From: JADKAC01 sp964492065
GTDB taxonomy: Bacteria > Bacteroidota > Bacteroidia > Chitinophagales > BACL12
Direction of reading: 5' to 3'
Length of the DNA: 64,000 nt
NCBI GenBank assembly: GCA_964492065.1
Contig: CAZBHH010000003.1
Span: 124,001 to 188,000 of the forward strand
Under the pieces are notes generated by a model. That model was given only the letters and a program-made list of their open reading frames with translations, ran no database searches and was not told the origin of the DNA. Below, piece after piece: positions 16,361 through 25,878 of this stretch (positions within the stretch are counted from its first letter, which is position 1; each line of letters begins with the position of its first letter). The translations under genes and the position numbers were made by a program.

Positions 16361-18832
16361 ATGCATATGAAACCGGTAGGAAGAATTCACCTGTTATGGG
16401 CATTGGCGCTGTTGATGACCCAAACATTTGCACAGCAGGCGCAACAATGCCCCGTTACCCCGGCGCTACAGAAGGAACTCAACGCATTGCGTGATTCCGG
16501 CGACCTGTTGCCGGTGTTAATCGGGGGCGACGTCAATGTCGTTGTTCCATTTCTGAAATCGAAAAACATGCGCATAAAATTCACCGCAGGTTCCGTCATA
16601 TCCGCAGAACTCAACGCAGCCGTTATCGAGGAACTGTGTTCTTTACCCGTTGTTTCCCGCATCGACTGCCCGAAGGCCAAACTGCACCTGTTAAATGACG
16701 TGATGGTTATTCAAAATAATGCAGACTCGGCGTATTACGGGAACTGGCCTTTGGAACAAGGTTACGACGGCAGCGGCGTCATTATCGGCGTCATTGATGC
16801 GCCTTTCGATTACGACCATCCCGACTTTACAGATTCCCTGGGCAATACCCGGATACAATTTCTATGGGATCAGACTTTAACGGATTCTCTCCCTGCCCCT
16901 GACGATTACGGATACGGCGTGGAATGCGACAGCGCTTCCATTGCGGATGGCACCTGCCCCCATACCGATTACAATTACTGGTACAGCCACGGCAGTGGCG
17001 TTGCCGGCGTGGCGGCATCCAGTGGAAATGCCGCCAATGCATTCCGCGGTGTGGCGCCCAATGCCGATCTGATTTTGGTAGCGCTCGATTTCAGCGAGGA
17101 CTACTTATCCAATGTGGTGGATGCCGTTGCCTACATTTTTCAGAAAGCAGAACAACTCGGAAAGCCCTGTGTCATCAATACCAGTCTCGGCGCTTACGAC
17201 GGTTCTCACGATGGTCAGGACCTGGTCACGCAGGCAATTGATACCATGATTGGAGCGGCGCCGGGACGGGCATTGGTGGCAGCTGCCGGCAATGGTGGCG
17301 ATGCAAAGATTCACCTCGGTTACGATGTCTCTGACACTACCCGATTTACCTGGTTTAAGAAACTGAGCTACACCAATGCCGTGTATTTTCAGGTATTTGC
17401 CGATACGGCGGATTTTAATGATGTATTTTTTTCTATCGGCGCCGATGACCCCGCCGGCTGGCACTTCCGCGGTGCTACGCCTGAATACAATGTGCTATCC
17501 GATTATGTTCTCCCCGACGGCGCTATCGATTCCACCAGTTACGACCTGTACGACAGCCTGACTTTTATCGGTAATATCAAGACCTATATTCAATCGTACG
17601 GCGGTGTCTATTTCCTGGAAGTCGTCATTACACCTGCTTTTACCACCTACTATTGGCGATTCTCCACCCGCGGCGCCGGCCGGTTCGATACCTGGTCAAC
17701 GGAGGGATATACCGGATTTTCAGACTATGTGGTGACGGGTTTACCCTCCGAAGCGGATATGCCCGAAATAGCGCAGTATCGACAGCCCGACCTCACACAA
17801 AATATCGTGGGTTACTGGCAGTGCAGCGACCGGGTAATAACTGTCGGCAGTTATGTCAACCGGGATACCATGACTAATTATTACGGTGAAACCATTACAC
17901 TACCCTATACAACGGGAACATTAGCCCAAAACTCCAGCATCGGGCCAACCCGTGACAACCGGACCAAACCGGATATCACATCCACCGGATCTATGGTATT
18001 GACAACGGGTTCCACCGTGCTTACCAACTGGCTGATCAGCCTCGGCGCTGCCAATAATATTTCGCCGGATGGCATGCATTATTTACAAAACGGCACCTCG
18101 TTTGCATCCCCGGCCGTTGCGGGGATTGCGGCGCTGTACTTCCAAAAATATCCCGACGCCAACTGGCTGGACCTTAAAAATGCGCTGCTCGAAAACGCAA
18201 GGCAGGATTCAATTACGGGATTTGCATTACCCGATAATGCATGGGGCTATGGCAAAGCCAACGCCTTCCGCACACTCACCGGCAGTTGGGGTTGTGAAGA
18301 CGATAATTATTCGGTTGCTCCTGTCAATGCCGTTGCCGATATAACCGGCGCCACCGAAGTACTCCTAAAATGGGACTGCATCCCCAACGCCTTCGGATAC
18401 CAACTGAAAATGAAGGACCTCTCGACGAATAGTATCCGGAAAAGACAAGTGGACACCAATGCGGTCACCTTGCATACGCTGCAACCCGGAACCACTTATA
18501 AATACAGCGTGCGTGCCTATTGTGCATCGTATGGATTTTCCGAATGGTCGGCGCCGGTATTTTTTACCATGCCCGTATTGAGAAACAGCTCTGCGGAAAT
18601 TCAACTGTTTCCTAATCCGGCACATTCGATTTGCACTATCGGCAACCTGCCGCCGGGCGAACTCCGGTTATTCTTATGGGATGCACTGGGGAATTGTATT
18701 TTCAGTACCGCCGAAACTATTGACAATCCAAACTTTGAATTCCCGGTACGGGATATTCCTGCGGGATTTTATATACTTGTAATTCAAATCGACAACAGGC
18801 AATTTCAAAAACCGGTCGTAATCAACCATTAA
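16361..18832 (+). CDS. S8 subtilisin-like protease with T9SS sorting domain
   Basis: An 823-residue exported protease. A signal peptide (about 1-25) and a propeptide-like region (about 30-115) precede the subtilase domain. The triad is visible as Asp146 (GVIDAPFD), His210 (SHGSGVAG) and Ser580 (NGTSFASP). A long insertion of about 200 residues separates the NTSLGAYD region from the Ser loop. A fibronectin type III-like module covers about 655-735 (TTYKYSVRAYC). The last about 75 residues form a type A T9SS sorting domain (LFPNPA, GFYILVI). ATG 16367 is an equally possible start. The PRTase gene follows after 2 nt. Confidence 0.93.
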   Translation: MHMKPVGRIHLLWALALLMTQTFAQQAQQCPVTPALQKELNALRDSGDLLPVLIGGDVNVVVPFLKSKNMRIKFTAGSVISAELNAAVIEELCSLPVVSRIDCPKAKLHLLNDVMVIQNNADSAYYGNWPLEQGYDGSGVIIGVIDAPFDYDHPDFTDSLGNTRIQFLWDQTLTDSLPAPDDYGYGVECDSASIADGTCPHTDYNYWYSHGSGVAGVAASSGNAANAFRGVAPNADLILVALDFSEDYLSNVVDAVAYIFQKAEQLGKPCVINTSLGAYDGSHDGQDLVTQAIDTMIGAAPGRALVAAAGNGGDAKIHLGYDVSDTTRFTWFKKLSYTNAVYFQVFADTADFNDVFFSIGADDPAGWHFRGATPEYNVLSDYVLPDGAIDSTSYDLYDSLTFIGNIKTYIQSYGGVYFLEVVITPAFTTYYWRFSTRGAGRFDTWSTEGYTGFSDYVVTGLPSEADMPEIAQYRQPDLTQNIVGYWQCSDRVITVGSYVNRDTMTNYYGETITLPYTTGTLAQNSSIGPTRDNRTKPDITSTGSMVLTTGSTVLTNWLISLGAANNISPDGMHYLQNGTSFASPAVAGIAALYFQKYPDANWLDLKNALLENARQDSITGFALPDNAWGYGKANAFRTLTGSWGCEDDNYSVAPVNAVADITGATEVLLKWDCIPNAFGYQLKMKDLSTNSIRKRQVDTNAVTLHTLQPGTTYKYSVRAYCASYGFSEWSAPVFFTMPVLRNSSAEIQLFPNPAHSICTIGNLPPGELRLFLWDALGNCIFSTAETIDNPNFEFPVRDIPAGFYILVIQIDNRQFQKPVVINH

Positions 18833-18834
18833 AT

Positions 18835-19350
18835 ATGCAAGACAGTTATACACTGATATTTTCGAAGGAACAAATGCAACAAAAAATTAAGCGCATCGCT
18901 TACCAGATTGCAGAGGATAATTACGATGAGGACGCCATTATCATTGCCGGAATAGGGCGCAACTCCGAAGGATATGCCCTTGCATGTAAAATTTACGATG
19001 CATTGGTACAGATAATTCCCGGCAAGGTATCGCTGAGCCATATCGACCTGAACAAAGGCAACCCTTCGGAAAGCCCGGCGAAAATTGCATTGGGCAAGGA
19101 AGAAGCGATGAATAAGGTAATCGTGTTGGTCGATGATGTATCCAATTCGGGAAGGACCTTAATGTATGCGATAAAGCCTTTTCTCGAATTGGCGCCGCAT
19201 AAAATTCAGATTGCGGTATTGGTGGAGAGAACACATAAGAAATTTCCCATTCAACCCGACTTTGTCGGCTTGTCATTGAGTACTACCCTCCAGGAACACA
19301 TTACGGTGATCATCAGCCGCGAGGGAGAGGAAGGCATTTACCTGAGTTAA
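18835..19350 (+). CDS. PyrR/Hpt-like phosphoribosyltransferase
   Basis: A 171-residue cytoplasmic type I PRTase. The PRPP-binding loop VLVDDVSNSGRT is at 97-108, with IAGIGRNSEGYALA at 37-50 acting as the PPi loop region. The length and the LSHIDLNKGN segment resemble PyrR-type or hypoxanthine-type enzymes. Whether it makes UMP, IMP or GMP, or regulates, cannot be settled here. It starts 2 nt after the protease gene, an odd partner that probably reflects convenience of transcription. Confidence 0.85.
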   Translation: MQDSYTLIFSKEQMQQKIKRIAYQIAEDNYDEDAIIIAGIGRNSEGYALACKIYDALVQIIPGKVSLSHIDLNKGNPSESPAKIALGKEEAMNKVIVLVDDVSNSGRTLMYAIKPFLELAPHKIQIAVLVERTHKKFPIQPDFVGLSLSTTLQEHITVIISREGEEGIYLS

Positions 19351-19682
19351 TTGTATTTCGCCGGTTGATCAATTTTTCAATGTTCCGGCCACCATCCCAG
19401 ATTACAATTCACGCTCTGCCAACATTCAGCTTTCAAAAAAATGATACGGATGTAATACATCACATTAAAATATTCCCGGCAATAAAATTTCAGAATGGGA
19501 ATTACAGGCAAGAGAAAATCAAAATCCACAATTTCAACACCGGTATTTTACGGTTGCATTGCTACCCGGTGGAATACTGCTGCATACGGAGAAGATAATG
19601 GCATCGCAAAATTTATATGGCGGAATATACTTGAAATAAATCTCTATAAACACCTTCTGCGAGGGTACGGCCTTTACCGGAG
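19351..19682. other. 332-nt gene-free stretch between converging genes
   Basis: AT-rich sequence between the PRTase gene and aroK. Short open frames exist on both strands (for example 19365-19598) but none has a promoter, export signal or family-like composition. I see no tRNA, no strong terminator hairpin and no repeat. It could be a decayed gene; nothing positive supports that. Confidence 0.4.
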
Positions 19683-20198
19683 TCAATGCAGTTGCCAGTG
19701 GCGCACCAGTTCGAGCATTTGTTTTTCTTTATCTGCATGCGACGTATCGATGACTGCATGTGCCCGATTATAAAATGGTTCACGCTCTGTGATTTTATCG
19801 TGAATATACTGCCAAAGTTCGTCGTCGGTAAAATGCTTTAGCAGAGGTCTTTTCTCTTTTTTATTTTTTAAGCGGCCGAACAATATCCCGGTGGGCGCCG
19901 TCAGGTAGATGCACTTGCCGTTTTCCAATATCCATTGCATATTATCGCCAAAGCAGGGCGTTCCTCCGCCACAGGAAATCACTGTATTTTCGAGAGCCTG
20001 CGTGGAAACGAGCATTTGAGATTCCAGCGCTCTGAAATAAGTTTCGCCGTACGCATCAAATATTTCGGGAATTGATTTTCCCGTATGTCGCATAATCAGT
20101 TCATCGAGATCTGTAAACTCCATGCCTGCTTTTGCGGCTAACAGTTTGCCGTTTTTTGTTTTACCGCTACCCATAAAGCCAACCAGGTAAATGCGCAT
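19683..20198 (-). CDS. aroK: Shikimate kinase
   Basis: A 171-residue cytoplasmic P-loop kinase that phosphorylates shikimate in aromatic amino acid synthesis. Walker A GFMGSGKT lies at 7-14. The shikimate-binding Asp is in FTDLDELI, and the SCGGGTP motif follows. The length is standard. It is the last gene of a minus-strand run behind the permease (6-nt gap). No other chorismate pathway gene is in the window. Confidence 0.95.
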   Translation of the reverse strand: MRIYLVGFMGSGKTKNGKLLAAKAGMEFTDLDELIMRHTGKSIPEIFDAYGETYFRALESQMLVSTQALENTVISCGGGTPCFGDNMQWILENGKCIYLTAPTGILFGRLKNKKEKRPLLKHFTDDELWQYIHDKITEREPFYNRAHAVIDTSHADKEKQMLELVRHWQLH

Positions 20199-20204
20199 GC
20201 CGTG

Positions 20205-21296
20205 TTAATTTGATGATTGTAGTTTCACTCTCGGATCCACCAGGCTATACAGGATATCCGTCAGCAGGTTTATCACCACAAAAATAGTAGCCGTAAATAA
20301 AACGGCGCCCATTGCCACGGGGATATCCTTTGTTTTAATGGCGTTAATTGTCTCCAATCCCAGGCCGTTATAATTAAACACCACTTCGATAAAAAAGGCA
20401 CCCGTCAAAAGCGAGGCAAACCAACCGGTAACAGAAGTAACCACCGGGATAAGCGCATTGCGCAATCCGTGTTTAAAAATCACTATGCGTTGCGAAACGC
20501 CCTTTGCATAGGCAGTGCGCATGTAATCGGCATGTAATACATCCAGCATGCTGCTGCGGGTAATCTGGGTAATGACGGCAATCGGCCTGACGCCCAGGGC
20601 CACAGCAGGCAGAATTAAGTTGCGCAGCGACAGGTACTCCCGCCCCGTATAGGGATCGGCGACAAATAAATTACCCGTCATTTTAAAGCCTGTAATGCCG
20701 GCGAGCAAATAGGCAAATACCAGTTGCAGAATAATAGCCGCAAAAAAGGACGGCAGCGCAATGCCCAATACCGAGCCGGCGGTACACAGGTTATCGGTGA
20801 CGGAATGCGGCCGAATCGAGGCGATTACACCGAGAAAGATACCCGTAACTGTTGCGAACAGGATGGAGGCGATAGCCAGGATGATGGTGCTGGGAATGCG
20901 CTCCCAAAGCAGGGCAGCTACGCTTCTGTTGGTTTGAAAGGAACGGCCGAGGTAGGGCTGTTTAACTATAAATATATAATTACCGGCAGTAAACAACTCT
21001 AAGTACTGATACTTCGACGCATTAAAATAAAAAGCGCTCTCAGGATCGCTCCGGTTATGTGCCGAAAGCGGTAAGAGATTATTTAAATACACGCCAAATT
21101 GAACCAGTACCGGCCTGTCGAGCCCCAGTTCCCGGGATATATTGCGGATAGTTTCTTCGCTGGCAGATTCTCCCGCAACCGCATAGGCGGGATTGAAACG
21201 CACCAACTGAAAAATAAAAAACACGAGGACGACGACTCCGAATAGAACCAATAATCCGCTCGCAAGGCGCTGCCCTATGTAGTGTAGCAGGTTCAA
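20205..21296 (-). CDS. OppB/DppB-type ABC transporter permease
   Basis: A 363-residue inner-membrane permease with six predicted helices. It has the typical OppB start (a helix at 9-32 followed by an ARFNP-like segment, here VRFNPAYA) and a long periplasmic loop before the core. The permease EAA-like region is the MRTAYAKGVS loop (TRSSMLDVLHADYMRTAYAK). The family imports peptides or nickel together with an OppC-type permease, two ATPases and a binding protein, none of which is in the window. It lies between the BT_3928-like gene (1-nt gap) and aroK. Confidence 0.9.
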   Translation of the reverse strand: MNLLHYIGQRLASGLLVLFGVVVLVFFIFQLVRFNPAYAVAGESASEETIRNISRELGLDRPVLVQFGVYLNNLLPLSAHNRSDPESAFYFNASKYQYLELFTAGNYIFIVKQPYLGRSFQTNRSVAALLWERIPSTIILAIASILFATVTGIFLGVIASIRPHSVTDNLCTAGSVLGIALPSFFAAIILQLVFAYLLAGITGFKMTGNLFVADPYTGREYLSLRNLILPAVALGVRPIAVITQITRSSMLDVLHADYMRTAYAKGVSQRIVIFKHGLRNALIPVVTSVTGWFASLLTGAFFIEVVFNYNGLGLETINAIKTKDIPVAMGAVLFTATIFVVINLLTDILYSLVDPRVKLQSSN

Positions 21297-21297
21297 T

Positions 21298-22965
21298 TTA
21301 CCGAGGTATCCTGAAGTTGCCCGGTTCGGGTAAATTAGTTTCCGAATATTTTGCCACTGTTTCGCCGTAATGCAGTATCACTAATCCGGTATTTTCCGGC
21401 ACCACCTTTAACAGCACTTCACCATCGCAGTTCAGGTAGTCGTAATCCAGTTTTGTCACTTCTTTCATCTGTTGCAAAAGGGCGCCGTCGCTTTGACTCA
21501 CCACGACAAACTTTTCGCCATTGGCCGCTAATTCCTGCATGAGCGGCAAGATCTTCTCATATACATCTTCCGTGAGTTTCGTGAGGTCATTCACTATAAA
21601 CATATACACCGGTACAGTATCGCTGATGAGTTGCAGCGTAACATCATTCCCCGCCGAGTCCATCAAAAAGAACTCGTTATAAGGTTCTATGCTGCCATCA
21701 ATTTTATCGAGCACCGATTCGCCATCTGCAAATAATTCGCTGGTTTCTTCGGTAGAAAATGTTACCGGCCCCGGTGTGCGGTCTTTGAAATACTGCGCCT
21801 TAATTGCGCTGTAAGACGGCAAATCACGCCATGCCCATTTGTCTATTACCGTTCCGTTTTTCAAAAGCACAATGCCCGGGTTCACCCGCATAATCGTCAG
21901 TATCACTTTGTAGTCGCCCTTGTAAAATGGAAATGCCGTTTGATTTTCATGGCGGAATTTATCAATGGCATCTGCCGAGGCCGAAACAAATCCAAACGTA
22001 AAAATCCCATCGGCTTCGGCTTCCTTTTGCAGTGTATTCACTGATTGCCAGGCCTCGGTATGGGTTTTAGATAAATCGGAACTGACTATCATAAACATGT
22101 AATCATCCGCATTTAAAATTTTACCGGTTACATCATTTTCTTCGAGATCAATAACGGCAAAATCTACAATCTTCGGTACAAACCCCTTTTCGATTACCTT
22201 ATCGGTTCTCTCCACAAAACGCCATTTTACCGTATCGGCATAGGGTGTCAATGCGCTGAAATCGTTATTGTCCGAACGTATTTTGACCGATTCGGTCTTA
22301 CCGGTTTCCCTGGATTGATACACATAGGTCATCTGAACGATGCCCTTGGCTGCACCTTCCGGTATGAGCATGAGTTCGCGGATATTATTGCCCGCAGCAT
22401 AGGGCCGAAAATCCTTGAACACATCGTGGCGGATTGCTGTCACTGCCACCCAGGTGGTAAAGATAGTCGCCGCCAAAAACAGCGCAAATGCCGGCACTTT
22501 CGGAATAAGGGGGCGGATTTTGCGCCTGTTAAAAAAGATTATCAGGATGAAAAAAGTCAAGGCAATATCCTTATAAAACGACTGCCAGGGCGTGAGTGGA
22601 ATAGCATCGCCAAAGCAACCGCAATCCGTCACCTTACCGGTAATGGCGGAGTACCCGGTCAGCCAGGTAAAAAATAAGATCATCAGCAATAACAGCCAAG
22701 CCACCAGCCTCGCCGACAATCCCAGCAACAGGGCGATGCCGAGCGCTACCTCAACAATACAAATCACCGAAGCCTGAATAACGACGGTATTGAGAATAAT
22801 ATCGGATTTAAAAAATAAAAATGCATTTCCCGCATCGGCAAACAGTTCGTAATACTCTTCCAGTTTGATTGCAAAACCGACCGGATCATTTGCCTTTATC
22901 AATCCCGAAAAGATAAACAGGCATCCGACTAAAATTCTGCTTACCGGCAATAATATTTTGTTCAT
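21298..22965 (-). CDS. BT_3928-like DoxX membrane protein with two thioredoxin-like repeats
   Basis: A 555-residue protein. The N-terminal DoxX/MauE-like domain (about 1-145) has four hydrophobic helices and ends with DCGCFGD (Cys115, Cys117). A further helix lies at 157-177. The exported or exposed part then holds two related regions, about 266-392 and 431-548. Each has a YMF-x-IV strand followed by DL, a VSxSD-like turn and a terminal strand pair resembling a thioredoxin fold. The CxxC active site is absent from both. BT_3928-type proteins I know of have a single such domain, so the second is an apparent duplication. Role unknown, possibly redox-linked. Confidence 0.8.
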   Translation of the reverse strand: MNKILLPVSRILVGCLFIFSGLIKANDPVGFAIKLEEYYELFADAGNAFLFFKSDIILNTVVIQASVICIVEVALGIALLLGLSARLVAWLLLLMILFFTWLTGYSAITGKVTDCGCFGDAIPLTPWQSFYKDIALTFFILIIFFNRRKIRPLIPKVPAFALFLAATIFTTWVAVTAIRHDVFKDFRPYAAGNNIRELMLIPEGAAKGIVQMTYVYQSRETGKTESVKIRSDNNDFSALTPYADTVKWRFVERTDKVIEKGFVPKIVDFAVIDLEENDVTGKILNADDYMFMIVSSDLSKTHTEAWQSVNTLQKEAEADGIFTFGFVSASADAIDKFRHENQTAFPFYKGDYKVILTIMRVNPGIVLLKNGTVIDKWAWRDLPSYSAIKAQYFKDRTPGPVTFSTEETSELFADGESVLDKIDGSIEPYNEFFLMDSAGNDVTLQLISDTVPVYMFIVNDLTKLTEDVYEKILPLMQELAANGEKFVVVSQSDGALLQQMKEVTKLDYDYLNCDGEVLLKVVPENTGLVILHYGETVAKYSETNLPEPGNFRIPR

Positions 22966-23102
22966 TTCAACAAGCCTTTTACATGTTAAGACAGGCGAAC
23001 TTACATATTTTTTATGCGCTTATCACAACGCATTTGTCAACGCAGTACCCGTATTGCATTATTATTACAGTTGAAGCGATATTTCTTATTTTCACCGAAA
23101 AT

Positions 23103-23975
23103 ATGCACGCCAAAACTACATATTTCCCGCGGCTTACCGCGATGCGCTCGGGTTCAAGGCTGTTGAATATATCCACTCCCCGCATTATGGGCATTTTGAA
23201 TATTACACCCGATTCTTTTTACGGTGGCGCATCCTACTCAAATGGAGACGATTTGTTACAAGCGGCGGAAAAATCGATTACCGCCGGTGCAGACATAATA
23301 GATATCGGCGGGATGAGTACGAGGCCCGGCGCAAAAATTATAGACGTAGAAACGGAATTACAGCGGGTAATTCCGGCAGTGGAAAAAATCCGGAAAGCAT
23401 TTCCCCAAACCTGGATTTCGGTGGATACCGTTCACTCAAAAGTAGCGCTGGAGGCAGTGCGCCACGGAGCGGATATTATTAATGATATTTCCGCCGGAGC
23501 CATTGATAACGGTTTGTTGCAAACGGTGGCTGAGTTACAGGTGCCCTATATTCTGATGCACATGCAGGGGCTACCCGAAAACATGCAGGTAAATCCGCAG
23601 TATCGCAATGTTACCGAAGAGGTGTTTACCTTTTTTCTCGAAAAATTACAGGCGCTGCAGGCAATGGATATCTGCGATGTCATTATCGACCCGGGGTTTG
23701 GATTCGGAAAAAGCGTCGGCGACAATTACGCACTGGCCTCCCATATCTTTCAATTTCAGATGCTGGGAAAACCGATAATGGCCGGCATCAGCCGCAAATC
23801 CATGATATGTAAATTGCTGAAGGTAAACCCCGACAGGGCGTTAAACGGCACCACGGCATTAAATGCTTTGCTGCTGCTCAACGATGTCCATATACTGCGG
23901 GTACACGATGTGAAAGAGGCTATTGAAGTACTGCAAATCGTCTCGGCATTCCGCAATGCAGGCGCCGGTTTATAA
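23103..23975 (+). CDS. folP: Dihydropteroate synthase
   Basis: A 290-residue cytoplasmic TIM-barrel enzyme that condenses p-aminobenzoate with dihydropterin pyrophosphate in folate synthesis, the target of sulfonamides. Motifs in order: GILNITPDSF (30-39), DIGGMSTRPG, SVDTVHS, NDISAG, DPGFGFGKS and GISRKS. The ATG at 23103 is preferred; the open frame extends upstream to 22983 but that part is unlike the family. It is divergent from the BT_3928-like gene and converges on the TPR lipoprotein gene. Confidence 0.96.
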   Translation: MHAKTTYFPRLTAMRSGSRLLNISTPRIMGILNITPDSFYGGASYSNGDDLLQAAEKSITAGADIIDIGGMSTRPGAKIIDVETELQRVIPAVEKIRKAFPQTWISVDTVHSKVALEAVRHGADIINDISAGAIDNGLLQTVAELQVPYILMHMQGLPENMQVNPQYRNVTEEVFTFFLEKLQALQAMDICDVIIDPGFGFGKSVGDNYALASHIFQFQMLGKPIMAGISRKSMICKLLKVNPDRALNGTTALNALLLLNDVHILRVHDVKEAIEVLQIVSAFRNAGAGL

Positions 23976-23991
23976 AGCGACACACCTTCGG

Positions 23992-24558
23992 TTATTCGGA
24001 TTGCACAGCGCTTGTATCCGCTGCCTGCCCATTCGCCGATTGCAACTCCTTTAAAATTTCATCCGGGCTTTTTCCCAATGTTTTCAATACCATGTCAATC
24101 CCGTATTCCTGCGCCTGTCTTGGGTATTTCTCCAACAGTTCGCGGTAGGCAGTTTCCGCATTCTTATAATCGTGGAGCGTAACGTCGTAGATGCCGCCGA
24201 TTGACAGTAAACTCTTGGGCGCCAAATCGTCATTGGGATATTTTTCGGCTACCTTTCTGAACATGGCAATGGCTTTCTCAAAATCGGGTTTTCTGGTCTC
24301 CAGTCTCGCCGCTTCAAACAAATACGCTGCTCCTAAAGAATCGTCCGGATATTTTTCCGCAAAGGTCTCATAGGAATGTATCAGTTCGTCGATCATCGCT
24401 TTCTGCTCCGGGCTGAGCACATCCGCCGTGGCAAGCATACTATCCACCTGTTTCTGTTGTTCTGTTATGCGCTGCTTCTGTGTATCCTGGTCTTTACAGG
24501 CGATTAGCAGCGTTGTAAGCATTAGCGCTGCGATAACGTAATTACTAAACTTTACCAT
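23992..24558 (-). CDS. TPR-repeat lipoprotein
   Basis: A 188-residue lipoprotein with lipobox LIAC (Cys21). Tetratricopeptide-like repeats span about 60-150, with the recurrent pattern YPDDSLGAAYLFEAAR, YPNDDLAPKSLLSIG and a third KNAETAYREL unit. It resembles the C-terminal TPR part of YbgF/CpoB-like or BamD-like proteins but is shorter than BamD. An envelope scaffolding role is inferred. Promoter TAATTTTG lies 20 nt upstream. Confidence 0.8.
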   Translation of the reverse strand: MVKFSNYVIAALMLTTLLIACKDQDTQKQRITEQQKQVDSMLATADVLSPEQKAMIDELIHSYETFAEKYPDDSLGAAYLFEAARLETRKPDFEKAIAMFRKVAEKYPNDDLAPKSLLSIGGIYDVTLHDYKNAETAYRELLEKYPRQAQEYGIDMVLKTLGKSPDEILKELQSANGQAADTSAVQSE

Positions 24559-24578
24559 GAATGATTTACTTTAGGCGC

Positions 24579-24586
24579 CAAAATTA
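24579..24586 (-). promoter_or_regulatory. Bacteroidota -7 promoter element of the TPR lipoprotein gene
   Basis: TAATTTTG on the minus strand matches TAnnTTTG, 20 nt before the ATG at 24558. It sits in the 44-nt divergent gap with the metalloprotease gene; no clear -33 element. Confidence 0.5.
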
Positions 24587-24602
24587 CTTAACCATTGCCA
24601 CA

Positions 24603-25877
24603 ATGAAAATTTTTACCGCTTGTATAATCGGACTGTTTGCCTGTGCCTGCGCACCGAAATATGAAAAGTATTTTATCAATGAGGACGAGGTTCAGAAAGT
24701 CGAAATTGCCAAAGCGCAGTCCGAATGTAACAACTCCGACAATTACGCTCCGGATCAATACACTGCCATACGCTATATCCGGGTGAATTTTCATATCATG
24801 CAAAATTCCGAAGGAGGCGATAACTTCAGCGAAGCGCAGGCGGAAAAATACATCCGTGAATTAATTGAAACCGCCAATTTCAAATTGGCCAATAATCAGC
24901 AAATGGCCTTACCCGTCGGCAATAATACACCGGTTTTACAAACACAATATCGCTATGTATTGCAAGGCGATCCCGCTACGGGTGAAGATGGGATTTATGT
25001 ACACCGCGACGATACGCTGTGTTATTTTATTAAGTATAAAACCTCGGGCCGGTATTCACAGGGCGATAAAGATGTATTTAAATATTCCGTCGGCGACGAC
25101 AGCATTATCAACGTGTATCTCATCGAACACCATCCCGACAGCATACGCTTAAACCCGAATTACAATGTTACGGCGAGCGGTATTTCCTTTGGCCATAATG
25201 TAAAGATGTTTGGCGCCTTTTATAACAACTATACCACCTTTTATGCCGACGACGGCACGGCATTCAACAAGGGGACGGGAATGTACGGCAGTTTGTTGAA
25301 TCACGAAATCGGTCATTCACTGGGATTGAGCCATACCTGGCGGGCCAACGACGGATGCGATGATACGCCATTAAATCCCGGCTGTTACGGGCCATACGAT
25401 CCGCCCTGCAACGGAGTTACCACCAATAATGTCATGGATTATAACGCCTGTTCCTGTGCGCTTACTCCCTGTCAGTTAGGCAAAGTGCATTACAATTTCT
25501 GGAAGGAAAATTCGCTGCAGCGACAGGTGTTGATCGAAGACTGGTGCGAATACCATTGGGATAAGAAAATAATTATTCACCGCGATGAAACTGTAGAGTT
25601 CAACCAGGGGCGTGACCTGTTAGGCGATATCGAAATTCAGGAGGGAGCCACTCTCATCATCCGCTGCCAGGTATCTCTGCCGTCCGGAGCCAGGATCATC
25701 ATTAAACCCACAGGCAAGTTGATACTGGACGGCGGTGTAATAACAAATCGCTGCGGCGATCAATGGGAAGGCATTGAAATGTGGCGCAGTAAAAAATTTG
25801 ATACCGTGGGCGAAGTAATCTGGGGCAATGGCGGTTATATTCAAAATGCCCTCAATTTTATATGGTTGATGCAATAA
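24603..25877 (+). CDS. M43-like zinc metalloprotease lipoprotein
   Basis: A 424-residue lipoprotein-type protein. ATG 24603 gives a signal ending in a Cys-Ala-Cys lipobox region (Cys14 or Cys16). The catalytic motif HEIGHSLGLSH at 234-244 is the metzincin HExxHxxGxxH, and the Met-turn is probably NVMDYNACS. This fits the pappalysin/M43 group, which is frequent among Bacteroidota secreted proteases. After about 330 the sequence becomes beta-solenoid-like (RDLLGDIEIQEGATL, QWEGIEMWR) but stops abruptly at about 424. A hairpin follows at once. A shortened C-terminus lacking a sorting domain is possible. Confidence 0.85.
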   Translation: MKIFTACIIGLFACACAPKYEKYFINEDEVQKVEIAKAQSECNNSDNYAPDQYTAIRYIRVNFHIMQNSEGGDNFSEAQAEKYIRELIETANFKLANNQQMALPVGNNTPVLQTQYRYVLQGDPATGEDGIYVHRDDTLCYFIKYKTSGRYSQGDKDVFKYSVGDDSIINVYLIEHHPDSIRLNPNYNVTASGISFGHNVKMFGAFYNNYTTFYADDGTAFNKGTGMYGSLLNHEIGHSLGLSHTWRANDGCDDTPLNPGCYGPYDPPCNGVTTNNVMDYNACSCALTPCQLGKVHYNFWKENSLQRQVLIEDWCEYHWDKKIIIHRDETVEFNQGRDLLGDIEIQEGATLIIRCQVSLPSGARIIIKPTGKLILDGGVITNRCGDQWEGIEMWRSKKFDTVGEVIWGNGGYIQNALNFIWLMQ

Positions 25878-25878
25878 A

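Noticed and set aside
19365..19598. 77-codon open frame in the 332-nt gap
   Set aside because: Composition is not protein-like, there is no promoter and a second frame overlaps it.
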